Notes: generated from the letters alone by a model not told the origin. DNA of 64,000 bases from Sphingopyxis bauzanensis (GCF_002205675.1 NZ_NISK01000001.1:553054-617053), one strand, 5' to 3'; shown: positions 12,178 to 20,762, counted from the first letter of the stretch. A program made the numbers and translations.

Positions 12178-12383
12178 CTCGTCAAACGCTACCTCGGGTT
12201 GGTAGAACAGCCCCAAGTTGCGGCTCGACGCGATCAGCATGACTATACGAAAGGCGCCTTCGTCACCGCCTTTGTCGAACAAAAGAATGTCGCGGGGTTT
12301 ACGCGTTCGACCGTACCGTGTTCGTCGACCGCCGCGACGGGCCGATCGCGATCAGCGAAAGCCGGCGGCGCAAGTTCGGGTAA
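12178..12383 (+). pseudogene. Possible frameshifted coding remnant, family not recognised
   Basis: No gene with a proper start is present, but the frame from 12178 reads LVKRYLGLVEQPQ and then YTKGAFVTAFVEQKNVAG. A one-base shift near 12293-12298 moves into VYAFDRTVFVDRRDG and SESRRRKFG, ending at TAA 12381-12383. Both halves have protein-like composition and the join is smooth, so this looks like the tail of a decayed gene. I cannot name the family. It follows dapD directly and precedes a palindromic repeat. Confidence 0.35.
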
Positions 12384-12420
12384 TATCTCCAGCTGACGAT
12401 GACGGGGACACTTTGAGCAC

Positions 12421-12448
12421 CGTCATCCCGGGGAAGGCCGGGATGACG
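12421..12448. repeat. REP-like palindrome (CGTCATCCCGG / CCGGGATGACG)
   Basis: A perfect 11 bp inverted repeat flanks a 6-base loop. The CGTCATCCCGG...CCGGGATGACG form is a widespread intergenic palindrome of alphaproteobacteria, especially sphingomonads. It lies between the dapD side and the 3' end of gpmA and may also stop transcription from either direction. Confidence 0.75.
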
Positions 12449-12471
12449 AGGCAAGGGCGTCACGCCGCTTT

Positions 12472-13158
12472 TTACCGCTCGCTGAGATAATAGCGCTCGC
12501 GCGCGTTCAAATCGTCGTTGAGTTCGTAAACGATCGGCTGGCCGGTCGGGATTTCGAGGCTGGTGATGTCGGCGTCCGAAATCCCCGACAGATGTTTGAC
12601 CAGCGCGCGCAGGCTGTTGCCATGCGCCGAGATCAGTACCGTCTTGCCCGCGGTCAGCTGCGGCACGATCGCGCTTTCATAATAAGGCAACACGCGTTCG
12701 ATCGTATCCTTCAGGCTCTCGGCCGCGGGAATATCGATGCCGGCATAGCGCGGGTCGCTCGACAGATCCCATGGCGATCCGGCTTCGAGCGGCGGCGGCG
12801 GGATGTCGAAGCTGCGGCGCCAGATCTTGACCTGATCGTCACCATGTTTCGCCGCGGTCTCAGCCTTGTCGAGTCCGGTCAGCCCGCCATAATGACGCTC
12901 GTTCAAACGCCAGTCTTTGGTCACGGGAAGCCACAAGCGTCCCATCGCCTCGAGCGCCAGATTGAGCGTCTTGATCGCGCGCGACTGGACCGAAGTGAAG
13001 CAGGTGTCGGGGGCGATGCCCTTGGCCTTCATCAACTCGCCTGCCGCCCACGCCTCGGCGGCGCCCTTTTCAGTGACATCGACATCCCACCAGCCGGTGA
13101 AGCGGTTTTCGAGGTTCCACTGCGACTGGCCGTGACGGATGAGGATGAGCTGGGGCAT
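12472..13158 (-). CDS. gpmA: 2,3-bisphosphoglycerate-dependent phosphoglycerate mutase
   Basis: GpmA interconverts 3- and 2-phosphoglycerate in glycolysis and gluconeogenesis through a phosphohistidine. The product is 228 residues, usual length. [12 protein letters not shown] contains the catalytic His, [15 protein letters not shown] binds substrate, [13 protein letters not shown] supplies the acid/base Glu, and [13 protein letters not shown] contains the second active-site His. It is monocistronic and divergent from the small heat-shock gene. Confidence 0.97.
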   Translation of the reverse strand: MPQLILIRHGQSQWNLENRFTGWWDVDVTEKGAAEAWAAGELMKAKGIAPDTCFTSVQSRAIKTLNLALEAMGRLWLPVTKDWRLNERHYGGLTGLDKAETAAKHGDDQVKIWRRSFDIPPPPLEAGSPWDLSSDPRYAGIDIPAAESLKDTIERVLPYYESAIVPQLTAGKTVLISAHGNSLRALVKHLSGISDADITSLEIPTGQPIVYELNDDLNARERYYLSER

Positions 13159-13226
13159 TTCGGATCCTTCGGGTGGAGGGTTTCGCTGCCCCTTAGCGTG
13201 GCTTTCCTACGAACGCCAATGCCCCT

Positions 13227-13254
13227 CTTGAAATGGTTTAACCCGCACCCAGAT
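13227..13254 (+). promoter_or_regulatory. Sigma32-like heat-shock promoter
   Basis: CTTGAAA at 13227-13233 matches the sigma32 -35 element. CACCCAGAT at 13246-13254 resembles the CCCCATnT -10 element, with 13 bases between CTTGAA and CACCC. It lies about 90 bases upstream of the small heat-shock gene. The -10 match is imperfect. Confidence 0.5.
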
Positions 13255-13318
13255 TTGCAGCATCCGGTCGCCGAAACGGGGCCGGGTGGCGATCGCGGCG
13301 CGCCGCCGCGGTCCCTGA

Positions 13319-13339
13319 CTTCGCTTTTGAGAAAGGAAG
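13319..13339 (+). promoter_or_regulatory. ROSE-type RNA thermometer hairpin masking the Shine-Dalgarno
   Basis: CUUC-G-CUUU (13319-13327) pairs with AAAGGAAG (13332-13339), giving eight base pairs, a bulged G (13323) and a UGAG loop. The anti-Shine-Dalgarno strand contains UCGCU, which matches the UYGCU motif with its bulged or mispaired G that defines ROSE elements upstream of rhizobial and other alphaproteobacterial small heat-shock genes. The rest of the 5' leader (about 13262-13318) is GC-rich and can form upstream hairpins, as in ROSE RNAs. Confidence 0.65.
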
Positions 13340-13346
13340 AATGACC

Positions 13347-13808
13347 ATGCGTAACAGTTTTGACTGGACCCCCTATCGCCGTTCGACCGTCGGTTTCGAC
13401 CGATTGTTCGATTTCCTCGAAACGAGCGGGTCGGGCGCGGAAAATTATCCGCCATTCGACATCGAAAAGATCGCCGATGATCATTTCCGCATCACCGTCG
13501 CGGTCGCCGGGTTCAAGAGCGACGAGATCGAGATCGTTGCGCAGCAGAATATGCTGACCGTCAACGGCCGCAAGGCACCCGCGGCCGAAGGCGAAGGTCG
13601 CCAGCTGCTGTACAGCGGTATCGCGACGCGCGCTTTCGAACGCCGCTTCCAGCTCGCCGATTTCGTGCGGGTCAGCGCGGCCGACCTGGCCGACGGGCTG
13701 CTGATCATCGATCTGGTGCGTGAAGTGCCCGAGGCGATGAAGCCGCACAAGATCGCGATCGGCGGCAATGCGACCCCGACGCTGGTCGAGGACAAGCAGG
13801 CGGCATAA
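13347..13808 (+). CDS. Small heat-shock protein, Hsp20/IbpA type
   Basis: An ATP-independent holdase chaperone that keeps unfolded proteins soluble during heat stress. The product is 153 residues. The alpha-crystallin domain covers roughly residues 35-130: PPFDIEKIADDHFRI, ITVAVAGFKSDEIEI and the conserved RAFERRFQLADFV. I chose ATG 13347 because the AAGGAAG Shine-Dalgarno (13333-13339) is 7 bases before it and only 1 base before the ATG at 13341. The sigma32-like promoter and the ROSE-like hairpin support heat control at transcription and translation. Confidence 0.92.
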   Translation: MRNSFDWTPYRRSTVGFDRLFDFLETSGSGAENYPPFDIEKIADDHFRITVAVAGFKSDEIEIVAQQNMLTVNGRKAPAAEGEGRQLLYSGIATRAFERRFQLADFVRVSAADLADGLLIIDLVREVPEAMKPHKIAIGGNATPTLVEDKQAA

Positions 13809-13841
13809 GCGCCGCGAGCCCACGCCCTGCGGGGCATCGTG

Positions 13842-13884
13842 AGCGGGGTCCGGAGTCCCTTCCGGACCCCGCTTTCGTTTTTAG
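13842..13884. terminator. Strong bidirectional terminator between hsp20 and GNAT genes
   Basis: A perfect 13 bp stem (13842-13854 with 13861-13873) and a 6-base loop are followed by TTCGTTTTTA. It sits between convergent genes and its T-tract reaches the stop codon of the acetyltransferase gene. Confidence 0.8.
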
Positions 13885-14363
13885 AGCGCGCACGTCATGA
13901 AGCGGCTGAACGGGTCGGGCTTGTAATCGGCGAACGGCGCGCAATCGTCGAAACCATAGCGGCGGTAGAGCGCAATCGCGGGTTCGAACGCGGGGCCCGA
14001 TCCGGTTTCCAGACTGAGCCGCTGGAGCCCGCGACCATGCGCTTCGGCGATAATATGGTCGAGCATACGCGCGGCGACGCCGCGGCGCAGGAAGGCGTCG
14101 GCGGTGCGCATCGATTTGATCTCGCCATGCCCGGCACCGAGCATTGTGAGCGCGCCGCACCCCGCCAGCGCATCACCGTCATGGATCGACCAGAAGGTCA
14201 CATCGGGCGCATTCAGACCATTGAAGTCGAGGAAGTGACAGCTGCCCGCGGGCGAATTGGCGAGCATCCCCGCGAAATGCTGTTCGAGCAGCGCGCGGAT
14301 CGCGGCGCCGGACAGATCGTCTTCGACGATCCGCCAGCCGCCTTCCCGCGCGCTGGGCGTCAC
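13881..14363 (-). CDS. GNAT family N-acetyltransferase
   Basis: An acetyl-CoA-dependent acyltransferase of unknown substrate, 160 residues. Core GNAT features are visible: [20 protein letters not shown] (strand 4 leading to motif A), [10 protein letters not shown] as the R/Q-x-x-G-x-A pyrophosphate loop, and [10 protein letters not shown] near the C-terminus. The start is GTG 14363, which overlaps the TGA stop of the carboxypeptidase gene (GTGA), indicating translational coupling. It is the last gene of a lipoprotein / M14 peptidase / GNAT operon. Confidence 0.87.
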   Translation of the reverse strand: MTPSAREGGWRIVEDDLSGAAIRALLEQHFAGMLANSPAGSCHFLDFNGLNAPDVTFWSIHDGDALAGCGALTMLGAGHGEIKSMRTADAFLRRGVAARMLDHIIAEAHGRGLQRLSLETGSGPAFEPAIALYRRYGFDDCAPFADYKPDPFSRFMTCAL

Positions 14364-15469
14364 AGCATCTGATCGAGCGTTGCGAGGCACGCGTGCGCCA
14401 GCAGCTTCGAGCGTTCGGGCGACCAACCGGCGACCGGATCGGGCAGGTCATCATTGTCCTTGAATGGCATTTCGATCGTCATCGACACCGCGCCAAAGCG
14501 TTCGGCGAGCTGGGTCGTCGACATCGACAGATTCGCTTTGCCCGGCGCCGATTCGCTGTAGCCGAGTTCGACCTGGAAATCGGGGGTGTTCGCCGCCAGC
14601 GCGGTCTGGAACGCCTTGTATTTTTCCAGCTGCTCGGGCTTCAGCGACGGGATGCCTTCAAAGCCCGCGATGAACACCGCCGGGATCGCCTCGTCGCCAT
14701 GGACGTCCATCGCCCAGTCGACACCCGTCTCGTCCATCGCGTTGCGGACACACAAGACTTCGGGGCTACGCGCGGTGGTCGGATTGTCCCATTCGCGGTT
14801 GAGGTTCACCCCGGCGAAATTGGTACGCAAATGGCCCCGGCACGACCCGTCAGGATTCATGTTCGGCACGATGTGGAAGCGGCATTTGTTGAGCAGCGAA
14901 CGCGCATGCGGATCGGCGGGATCGGTGAGCTTTTCGAGCGCGCCCTCGACCCACCATTCGGCCATGCTCTCGCCGGGATGCTGGCGCGCATAGAGCCACA
15001 CCTGCGTATCGCCGGTTCCCATTTCGAGGCAGTCGATCGGCTGGCCTTCGAGGCTGGTGCCGAGGCAGCGATAGGTGACGCCTTCGCACTCGGCGACCGA
15101 GGCGACGAGGTCGTGGTGACGCTCCATCGAGAAGGGGGCGAAATAGGCGAGGTAGAGGATCGGGCTTTCGGCGGTGTGGCGGATCGTCAACGTACCGGCA
15201 TCGTAGCTGGTGTCGAGGCGGAACCAATTGTCGCGGTCATAACTCGCGCACGCCGCATAGCCGGGCCAGCCGTCGGGATAGGCTGAGGCATCAAGCCCGG
15301 TGATCGCCAGCTCAAGCGCATCGCCGACCGCGCACGACACGCGGAAGTGAAACCATTGAAAGAAGTCGGATTCGCGGTCCTTACGGATCGAAAGGCGCGC
15401 CGCGGTGCCGTCGATCGAATCCACGACGATGTTGCCGCTGTCAAAAGCGGCGTTGATGGTGATGGTCAT
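14360..15469 (-). CDS. M14-type zinc carboxypeptidase, cytosolic carboxypeptidase-like
   Basis: A metallocarboxypeptidase of 369 residues related to bacterial homologues of the CCP/Nna1 family. An N-terminal beta-sandwich domain (about residues 1-125) precedes the catalytic domain. Zinc ligands are visible in [12 protein letters not shown] (HxxE) and [10 protein letters not shown] (His), substrate residues in [15 protein letters not shown] and GVNLNREW, and the general-base Glu in [13 protein letters not shown]. No signal peptide is seen, so it should be cytoplasmic. The start ATG 15469 overlaps the upstream lipoprotein stop (ATGA). The substrate is unknown; CCP relatives trim acidic C-termini. 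Confidence 0.9.
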   Translation of the reverse strand: MTITINAAFDSGNIVVDSIDGTAARLSIRKDRESDFFQWFHFRVSCAVGDALELAITGLDASAYPDGWPGYAACASYDRDNWFRLDTSYDAGTLTIRHTAESPILYLAYFAPFSMERHHDLVASVAECEGVTYRCLGTSLEGQPIDCLEMGTGDTQVWLYARQHPGESMAEWWVEGALEKLTDPADPHARSLLNKCRFHIVPNMNPDGSCRGHLRTNFAGVNLNREWDNPTTARSPEVLCVRNAMDETGVDWAMDVHGDEAIPAVFIAGFEGIPSLKPEQLEKYKAFQTALAANTPDFQVELGYSESAPGKANLSMSTTQLAERFGAVSMTIEMPFKDNDDLPDPVAGWSPERSKLLAHACLATLDQML

Positions 15470-16077
15470 GGGACGCTGATAGTGCGTCCCGATTCTCCGG
15501 GGAAGTCCTTGAATAAGGCTTCGGCCAATTTTGCCGCGGCGAGCGACGGCTGCGACGCGGGCGCCTTTACCGGAATCGCGGCGAGCGCGCGGCCTTCCCA
15601 CAACGCCTGGCCGGTCGCGGCATCGTCGATGCGTACGGAGAGCTGCAAATCGACCATCCGCTTGGGACCGCCGCCGAGATTGAGACCGATGCCGAGCCCG
15701 ACGCCCGACCCATAGCTGCCGGTCGAACCACCAACCCCGACCGATACCGGCGATCGTCGTCCCGCGCTGGATTGTTCGCTCCGTTCAAAGGCGACGCGGA
15801 CCAGCAGCGGCGCACGCTCATTGCTGCCCGCCGCGACCAATCCCTGGCGCTGCAATTGCTGATCGACCGCGGCGCGATAGCTGTTCCATTCAAACGACGG
15901 CATGCCCGCGCCCGGGCCGTCGAGCGGCGCGGTTGCGATGGCGTAGCGCGTCCCCGGCGCCCAGCCGGGCACGGCGTTATGAAAGCGGGTAACCTCAACC
16001 GGCGGCACCGCGGTGGCGCAGCCGCCGAACGAAAGCGCCGCTGCACAGAGCAGGGCGACAGAAATTTGACGCGTCAT
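15466..16077 (-). CDS. Lipoprotein with DUF4136-like domain
   Basis: A predicted membrane-anchored lipoprotein of 203 residues. The signal sequence ends in LSFGGC, a lipobox with Cys at about residue 20. The body resembles DUF4136 proteins, with a [14 protein letters not shown] segment, a glycine-rich run around [12 protein letters not shown] and the [20 protein letters not shown] strand region. Function unknown. It is the first gene of the overlapping operon with the M14 peptidase and GNAT genes. Confidence 0.75.
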   Translation of the reverse strand: MTRQISVALLCAAALSFGGCATAVPPVEVTRFHNAVPGWAPGTRYAIATAPLDGPGAGMPSFEWNSYRAAVDQQLQRQGLVAAGSNERAPLLVRVAFERSEQSSAGRRSPVSVGVGGSTGSYGSGVGLGIGLNLGGGPKRMVDLQLSVRIDDAATGQALWEGRALAAIPVKAPASQPSLAAAKLAEALFKDFPGESGRTISVP

Positions 16078-16148
16078 TCGGGCATCATGCGCCACCAAAT
16101 ATGGCTTGGCAATGAACTGGGTGCTGCCGCGGCGCGGCGTCTTGCGCC

Positions 16149-16817
16149 TCAGCGATAGAAGATGTGATTGTCGATCTGCGCGATGCGCGTCTTGCGCCAG
16201 CCCGGCGAGACGTAGCGGGCATGAAAGAACAGCGCGCCCGGCGCATGATTCTTCCAGCTGCCGTCGCGGGCGATCTGCGCGATCGCGATCGCGTTGTTCC
16301 ATTGCGCGCCCTCACGGATCGCCGGCATCTTGCCGCCGCGCACAAAGCTGAACTGGCTGCGCTGATGGACGACGCCGCACAGGCTTTTGGGGAAGCGGCC
16401 CGACTGGGCGCGGTTGATCACAACATGCGCGACCGCGAGCTGGCCGACGAGCGATTCGCCGCGCGACTCGAAATAGACGGTGCCGGCAAGGCAGCGCAGC
16501 TCGGGATCCATGTCCGCAGGGCGGGGGGTCGCGGCGACCAGCGCGGCGAGCGATTCGGCGGTGACCGGGGCCGGTTTCGAATCCGGGCTCGGCGTTTCGT
16601 CGGTATTTTCGATGATGCCATCGACCGGCGCATCGGCCTTGATCGACAGATCCGCCTGTTCAGCGACAACCGGCGTCTCGACGCTGGGTGCGATCAGGGC
16701 GGGAAGATTGGCGTCGGCAGCAAGATCGCTTGCAAAGCCGGGTTCCGCCAAAAGCAGCATGGTGGCGGCAGTCATGCCGACGGCAGCCACGCTGGCTACG
16801 TTCAAAATACGACTCAT
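16149..16817 (-). CDS. Cell wall hydrolase, SleB family
   Basis: A probable periplasmic peptidoglycan hydrolase (SleB/CwlJ-type, PF07486) of 222 residues. An N-terminal signal or anchor segment (MSRILNVASVAAVGMTAATM) is followed by a low-complexity acidic and Pro-rich linker. The hydrolase domain starts near CLAGTVYFESRGES, the family motif with the catalytic Glu. It continues through AHVVINRAQSGRFPKSLCGV, QFSFVRGGKMP and FFHARYVSPGW. Start ATG 16817 was preferred to the in-frame TTG at 16829. It appears monocistronic. Confidence 0.88.
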   Translation of the reverse strand: MSRILNVASVAAVGMTAATMLLLAEPGFASDLAADANLPALIAPSVETPVVAEQADLSIKADAPVDGIIENTDETPSPDSKPAPVTAESLAALVAATPRPADMDPELRCLAGTVYFESRGESLVGQLAVAHVVINRAQSGRFPKSLCGVVHQRSQFSFVRGGKMPAIREGAQWNNAIAIAQIARDGSWKNHAPGALFFHARYVSPGWRKTRIAQIDNHIFYR

Positions 16818-17010
16818 AGTGTCCGTCAAAAGTGCGGCCGATGAACCGAAACTTCCAAAACAGGTGGGGGGCTATGGCCCAATACCGCCTGCGGTCATCG
16901 TCCGACTGCGTGTCCAACCCGTTTTTCCGGGGCATCACCAGGGCGATGCAACCGACGGAGCGACCTACGCGTTATCGAATGCGCGCCACCTATGTTGCAC
17001 CGCAACAGAG

Positions 17011-17349
17011 TCAAGTTAATGCGGCCCATTCCGCGACGAGTCGTGGCGCATCTGCGATGTCCAGTTCAACAATCCACAGATCGGGATCCGCCTTTTGCCG
17101 CCGGTCCTGGTAGTTGGCGCGCGATTCACCGTCTTTGGAGTCATCAGGGCCGACAGCCTCCCAGATATAGTGGCCGGTCGCCGAAAAACGCCGTTCAAGC
17201 AGCGGCCCGGGCTGCCCGCGCTCGGTACATTGGACCAGGATGATGCCCGAATGTTCGTCGCCCTTGGCGAGCACGGTCGCAAAGCCGCCCGCCGATTCGG
17301 TCCGGCGCAGCAACAGGTCGACGAGAAAACGGCTGGTGAGCCGCGTCAC
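17011..17349 (-). CDS. DUF1491 family protein
   Basis: A small protein of 112 residues from a family found mainly in alphaproteobacteria, function unknown. It shows the family pattern LTSRFLVDLLLRRTESAGGF followed by ATVLAKGDEHSGIILVQ, and a C-terminal DPDLWIVELDI. The start is GTG 17349. It lies 21 bp downstream of ptsN and is probably co-transcribed with it. Confidence 0.8.
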   Translation of the reverse strand: MTRLTSRFLVDLLLRRTESAGGFATVLAKGDEHSGIILVQCTERGQPGPLLERRFSATGHYIWEAVGPDDSKDGESRANYQDRRQKADPDLWIVELDIADAPRLVAEWAALT

Positions 17350-17370
17350 GGGAAAGGTTGCGCTGCGGCG

Positions 17371-17835
17371 TTATGCCGCGTCACGCGTTTCAGTATCGGC
17401 GAGCAGCGCATAAAGGGCCTCGTCGCTCTTCGCCCCGCGCAGGCGTTCGGCGATCGCTTCGTTGCGCAGCATGCGCGACACCCCGGCGAGCGCCTTGAGA
17501 TGATCGGCACCGGCGTCGAGCGGCGACAGCAGCACGAACAACAGATCGACCGGCAGGCCATCGACCGCGTTGAAATCGATCGGGCGTGACAATTGCAGAA
17601 ACAGCCCGCGCACCCCGGTGAGGTCCGCCATCTTGGCATGCGGCAGCGCGATACCGCGTCCGAATCCGGTCGAACCGAGCCGCTCGCGTTCGAGCAAGGC
17701 TTCGCTGACCTCGCCCGCGTCGAGGCCGAGCGAACGGCTGGCGAGGTCGCCCACAAACGGAAACAGCGCCTTTTTCGAATCGAGCTGCACATGCGCGCGC
17801 ACGGTCGCGGGATAAAGAAGGGAAGAAAGATTCAT
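17371..17835 (-). CDS. ptsN: PTS IIA-like nitrogen regulatory protein
   Basis: EIIA-Ntr is the terminal phosphoacceptor of the regulatory PTS-Ntr chain, linking nitrogen and carbon status to potassium transport and stress signalling. The product is 154 residues. GIALPHAK holds the phosphorylated His, preceded by ERERLGSTGFGRG. The protein starts MNLSSLLYPATVRAHVQLDS. ATG 17835 has only a weak ribosome-binding site; the open frame extends further but without homology. It lies 150 bp downstream of hpf, as in many proteobacteria where hpf and ptsN sit together. Confidence 0.94.
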   Translation of the reverse strand: MNLSSLLYPATVRAHVQLDSKKALFPFVGDLASRSLGLDAGEVSEALLERERLGSTGFGRGIALPHAKMADLTGVRGLFLQLSRPIDFNAVDGLPVDLLFVLLSPLDAGADHLKALAGVSRMLRNEAIAERLRGAKSDEALYALLADTETRDAA

Positions 17836-17985
17836 GGTTCTGGTCAAATCTGTGTAGCCGCCGGGCGAAGGGGCCGGCCGTTCCTGGGCAATGGATTGCG
17901 GATCGGTCGTACCGGCGCCCCGCCATACCGGCATAGGACGTTGTTGGGCGCGGCCCTTATGCCGGTTGGCGAAGAAAATCCAGCC

Positions 17986-18558
17986 TTATCGTGGTTCGAC
18001 CCAGCCGATCGTCCCGTCGTCGCGGCGATAGACCATATTATGCGCACCGGTCTTGCTGTTGACGAACAGCAGCGCGTTGGTGTTGCGCAGGTCGAGCATC
18101 ATCACCGCGTCGGACACGCTGCTGCTGGGAATATCGACGCGCGTTTCGGCAATGATCGCCGGCGCGTCGCCGGCATCCTCGTCGCCGCCGACGTCGAACA
18201 CGGTATAGCCTGCGTTATCCTCGATCTCGTCGACCGTCGGCGATGGCACCGCCACGCCGTTGTTATGGTCTTTCAAGCGCCGCATGTAGCGCCTGAGCTG
18301 CTTTTCGATGCGTTCGGCGGCGCCCTCGAACGCGACATGCGCGTCCTGCGCCTGGCCATGCCCCTTGAGCACCAGCCCCTGCATTACATGCGCAACGATG
18401 TCGCACTGAAAACTGTCGTGCGGTCCTTTGCCAAAGATCGCGTGCGCGCCGATCGCCCGGGAGAAATATTTGTCGGCAATCGCGTTCATCCGATCCGACA
18501 CATGCGCCTGCAGCGCTTCGCCGGTTTCGATCTGGTGGCCAGAGACGCGGATTTCCAT
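17986..18558 (-). CDS. hpf: Ribosome hibernation promoting factor, long form
   Basis: Long-form HPF dimerises 70S ribosomes into inactive 100S particles in stationary phase. The product is 190 residues. The N-terminal S30AE domain (residues 1-100) contains MEIRVSGHQIETGEALQAHV and KYFSRAIGAHAIFGKG. The C-terminal dimerisation domain contains VMMLDLRNTNALLFVNSKTG and VYRRDDGTIGWVEP. It lies upstream of ptsN in the same direction. Confidence 0.94.
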   Translation of the reverse strand: MEIRVSGHQIETGEALQAHVSDRMNAIADKYFSRAIGAHAIFGKGPHDSFQCDIVAHVMQGLVLKGHGQAQDAHVAFEGAAERIEKQLRRYMRRLKDHNNGVAVPSPTVDEIEDNAGYTVFDVGGDEDAGDAPAIIAETRVDIPSSSVSDAVMMLDLRNTNALLFVNSKTGAHNMVYRRDDGTIGWVEPR

Positions 18559-18605
18559 TTTTCTTCTCCTGCTATGTCCGATGCGATGACATCAAGGGAG
18601 CGTCA

Positions 18606-19307
18606 TCACACCGTATCGAGCCACAGCGGCTGGTTGAGCCCTGCGACAAAGGCGGCATGGCGCGCCAGATCGGCGGCCGATGCCATATGGGGTCGGGGTT
18701 CGCGGAACGGACGGTCATGGCCACGCGCCGCCACGGGGGAGGGTGGGGACGCCGCCGCCGATCCGGCGGCAGACGAGGCCAGCCCCAGCCCGATCTGCCG
18801 CCCGCCGGTCATTTCGATGTAAAGATGGGCGAGTAGTTCGGCATCGAGCAGCGCGCCGTGCTTGACGCGGTGGCTGCGGTCGATGCCGTAGCGGGTGCAA
18901 AGTGCGTCGAGGCTGTGTTTGGCGCCCGGGTGGAGCTTGCGCGCCATCTGCACCGTGCAGCACATCCGCGCCATGTCGAGCGCGGGACGTCCGGCGCGCG
19001 CCAGCTCGGCATTGACGAAACCAAAGTCGAAGACGGCATTGTGCGCGATCAGCGGCGCGTCGCCGAGAAACGCCATCAGCTCGTCGATGCGCTCGGCAAA
19101 CAACGGCTTGTCCGACAGAAACTGGATCGACAGGCCGTGCACCGCTTCGGCAGCGGCGGGCATGTCGCGTTCGGGGTTGAAATAGGCGTGGAAGGTCTGG
19201 CCGGTCTCGCGGCGGTCGACCAGTTCGATACACCCGATTTCGACCAGCCTGTCTCCGGTCTTGGGATCGAATCCCGTGGTTTCCGTATCGAAGATTATCT
19301 CTCGCAT
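18606..19307 (-). CDS. dnaQ: DNA polymerase III epsilon subunit (proofreading exonuclease)
   Basis: DnaQ is the 3'-5' exonuclease of the replicative polymerase. The product is 233 residues from ATG 19307. DEDDh motifs are visible: REIIFDTETTGFDP (Exo I, D and E), LIAHNAVFDFGFVNAEL (Exo II) and HGALLDAELLAHLY (Exo III with His and Asp). The C-terminal tail after residue 180 is low-complexity and ends in a short helix, the likely polymerase-binding segment. It belongs to the left-running group dnaQ-coaE-aroE-maf-ppsR next to oriC, a conserved alphaproteobacterial arrangement. Confidence 0.96.
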   Translation of the reverse strand: MREIIFDTETTGFDPKTGDRLVEIGCIELVDRRETGQTFHAYFNPERDMPAAAEAVHGLSIQFLSDKPLFAERIDELMAFLGDAPLIAHNAVFDFGFVNAELARAGRPALDMARMCCTVQMARKLHPGAKHSLDALCTRYGIDRSHRVKHGALLDAELLAHLYIEMTGGRQIGLGLASSAAGSAAASPPSPVAARGHDRPFREPRPHMASAADLARHAAFVAGLNQPLWLDTV

Positions 19308-19326
19308 TGAGCGATCAATCTGGACC

Positions 19327-19950
19327 CTATCGGGCGCGGAAACAAGAGGCGATGGCGCGAATCTGGCGATGCGTCTCGCTTTTGGGTCCGCCCGTGTCGA
19401 TGACGAAATCAGCGCGCGCACGCTTGACGCGGTCGGGAACCTGCAGGCGGCGGATCGCCTTCAGCCGTGCATAGGTCATCCCCGGGCGGCGCATCACCCG
19501 CTTGGTCTGCATCCACGTTGGCGCCGACACGACCGCGATCGCGCCAACGCGGCGCCAGCCGCCCTTTTCGAACAAGAGCGGGATGTCGAGCACAACGACA
19601 TCGCGGGCGCGGTGGCGGGCGAGGAATTTCTTCTGCGCCCGAAACACCTCCGGATGGACGATCGCTTCGAGCGCGGCGAGCTCGTGGCGGTTGCCAAGCA
19701 CCAGCCCGCCAAGTTTCTGCCGGTCGACGCCGCCGGGACCGGTCGTGCCGGGAAAGCGCGCCTCGATCGCCGCGACGAGCGCGCCGCCCGGGCCTTGCAA
19801 CCGGTGGACTTCGGCGTCGGCGTCGAACACCGGCACCCCTTCGCGCTCGAACATCGCCGCCGCGGTCGACTTGCCCATCCCGATCGAGCCGGTGAGGCCG
19901 AGGATGAACGGCCGCCGCAGCCGCGAACCGGGGCGCGGCCGATGTGTCAT
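19327..19950 (-). CDS. coaE: Dephospho-CoA kinase
   Basis: CoaE catalyses the last step of coenzyme A synthesis, ATP-dependent phosphorylation of dephospho-CoA. The product is 207 residues. The P-loop is LGLTGSIGMGKSTAA. VPVFDADAEVHRL contains the catalytic Asp region, VVLDIPLLFEKGGW is the family motif, and ADFVIDTGG lies near the end. The start overlaps the aroE stop by 4 bases (ATGA at 19947-19950). Confidence 0.95.
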   Translation of the reverse strand: MTHRPRPGSRLRRPFILGLTGSIGMGKSTAAAMFEREGVPVFDADAEVHRLQGPGGALVAAIEARFPGTTGPGGVDRQKLGGLVLGNRHELAALEAIVHPEVFRAQKKFLARHRARDVVVLDIPLLFEKGGWRRVGAIAVVSAPTWMQTKRVMRRPGMTYARLKAIRRLQVPDRVKRARADFVIDTGGPKSETHRQIRAIASCFRAR

Positions 19951-20762
19951 GCGGTCAGCAGCGCGCGCAATTCCTCGTCACGGCCCTCGGGCGGCGCGGC
20001 GCCGAAGAACAGCTCGAAGGCAAGCGCGGCCTGGCCGATCAGCATGTCGAGCCCGTCGACGGTGTCGAGCCCACGCGCCGCGGCGGCCTTGAGTAGCCCG
20101 GTCTGGAGCGGAGCATAGACTAAGTCGTAAACGATCGCATCGTCGGGCAGCGCAGACAGATCGAGGTCGAGCGGCGGCTGGCCGGTCATGCCGAGGCTGC
20201 TCGAATTAACGAGCAGCGCGGCCGGCGGCAGCTGGGCTTCGAGACCGAGTACTTCGCCTTTCAAGCCAAAGGTCGCGAGTAGCCCCATTGCCTTCAGCGG
20301 GCTGCGATTGAGAATCGTCACATGCCCCACCCCGGCGCGCGCGAGCGCGAACAGCACCGCGCGCGCCGCGCCGCCCGCGCCGACGACGATAACCGGGGCA
20401 CCCGAAAGGTCGATCTCGGCAAGCGGCGCATAGAATCCCGCCGCATCGGTGTTGGTGCCAATCACCGACCCATCGCGCTGGCGCACGATCGTGTTCATCG
20501 CGCCAATCGTGCCGCGGATATTGCCGGGGTCATCGACCAGATCCATCACGGCGACCTTATGCGGGATGGTGACATTGCAACCGCGCCAATCGGGATCCGT
20601 ACGCCGCTGGTCGATAAAGGCCGCAAGCGCGTCGGCTTTGATGTGCGCGCGGCGATAGTCGCCCGCAAGACCGAGTGCATCGAGCCAGAAATTATGGATC
20701 AGCGGCGATTTCGATTGTGCGATCGGGTCGCCGATCACCTCGGCATAAGGGGTGCTGCTCAT
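19947..20762 (-). CDS. aroE: Shikimate dehydrogenase
   Basis: AroE reduces 3-dehydroshikimate with NADPH in aromatic amino acid synthesis. The product is 271 residues. AEVIGDPIAQSKSPLIHNFW binds shikimate, CNVTIPHKVAVM has the catalytic Lys, NTDAAGF is conserved, and VVGAGGAARAVLFAL is the NADP-binding loop. It ends near MLIGQAALAFELFFG. The start at 20762 overlaps the maf stop (ATGA), so the left-running genes form a tightly coupled operon. Confidence 0.97.
   Translation of the reverse strand: MSSTPYAEVIGDPIAQSKSPLIHNFWLDALGLAGDYRRAHIKADALAAFIDQRRTDPDWRGCNVTIPHKVAVMDLVDDPGNIRGTIGAMNTIVRQRDGSVIGTNTDAAGFYAPLAEIDLSGAPVIVVGAGGAARAVLFALARAGVGHVTILNRSPLKAMGLLATFGLKGEVLGLEAQLPPAALLVNSSSLGMTGQPPLDLDLSALPDDAIVYDLVYAPLQTGLLKAAAARGLDTVDGLDMLIGQAALAFELFFGAAPPEGRDEELRALLTA

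Noticed and set aside
16818-16829. TTG start four codons upstream for the SleB-type hydrolase
   Set aside because: The ATG at 16817 begins a proper signal-like segment; TTG adds only TDT without a better ribosome site.
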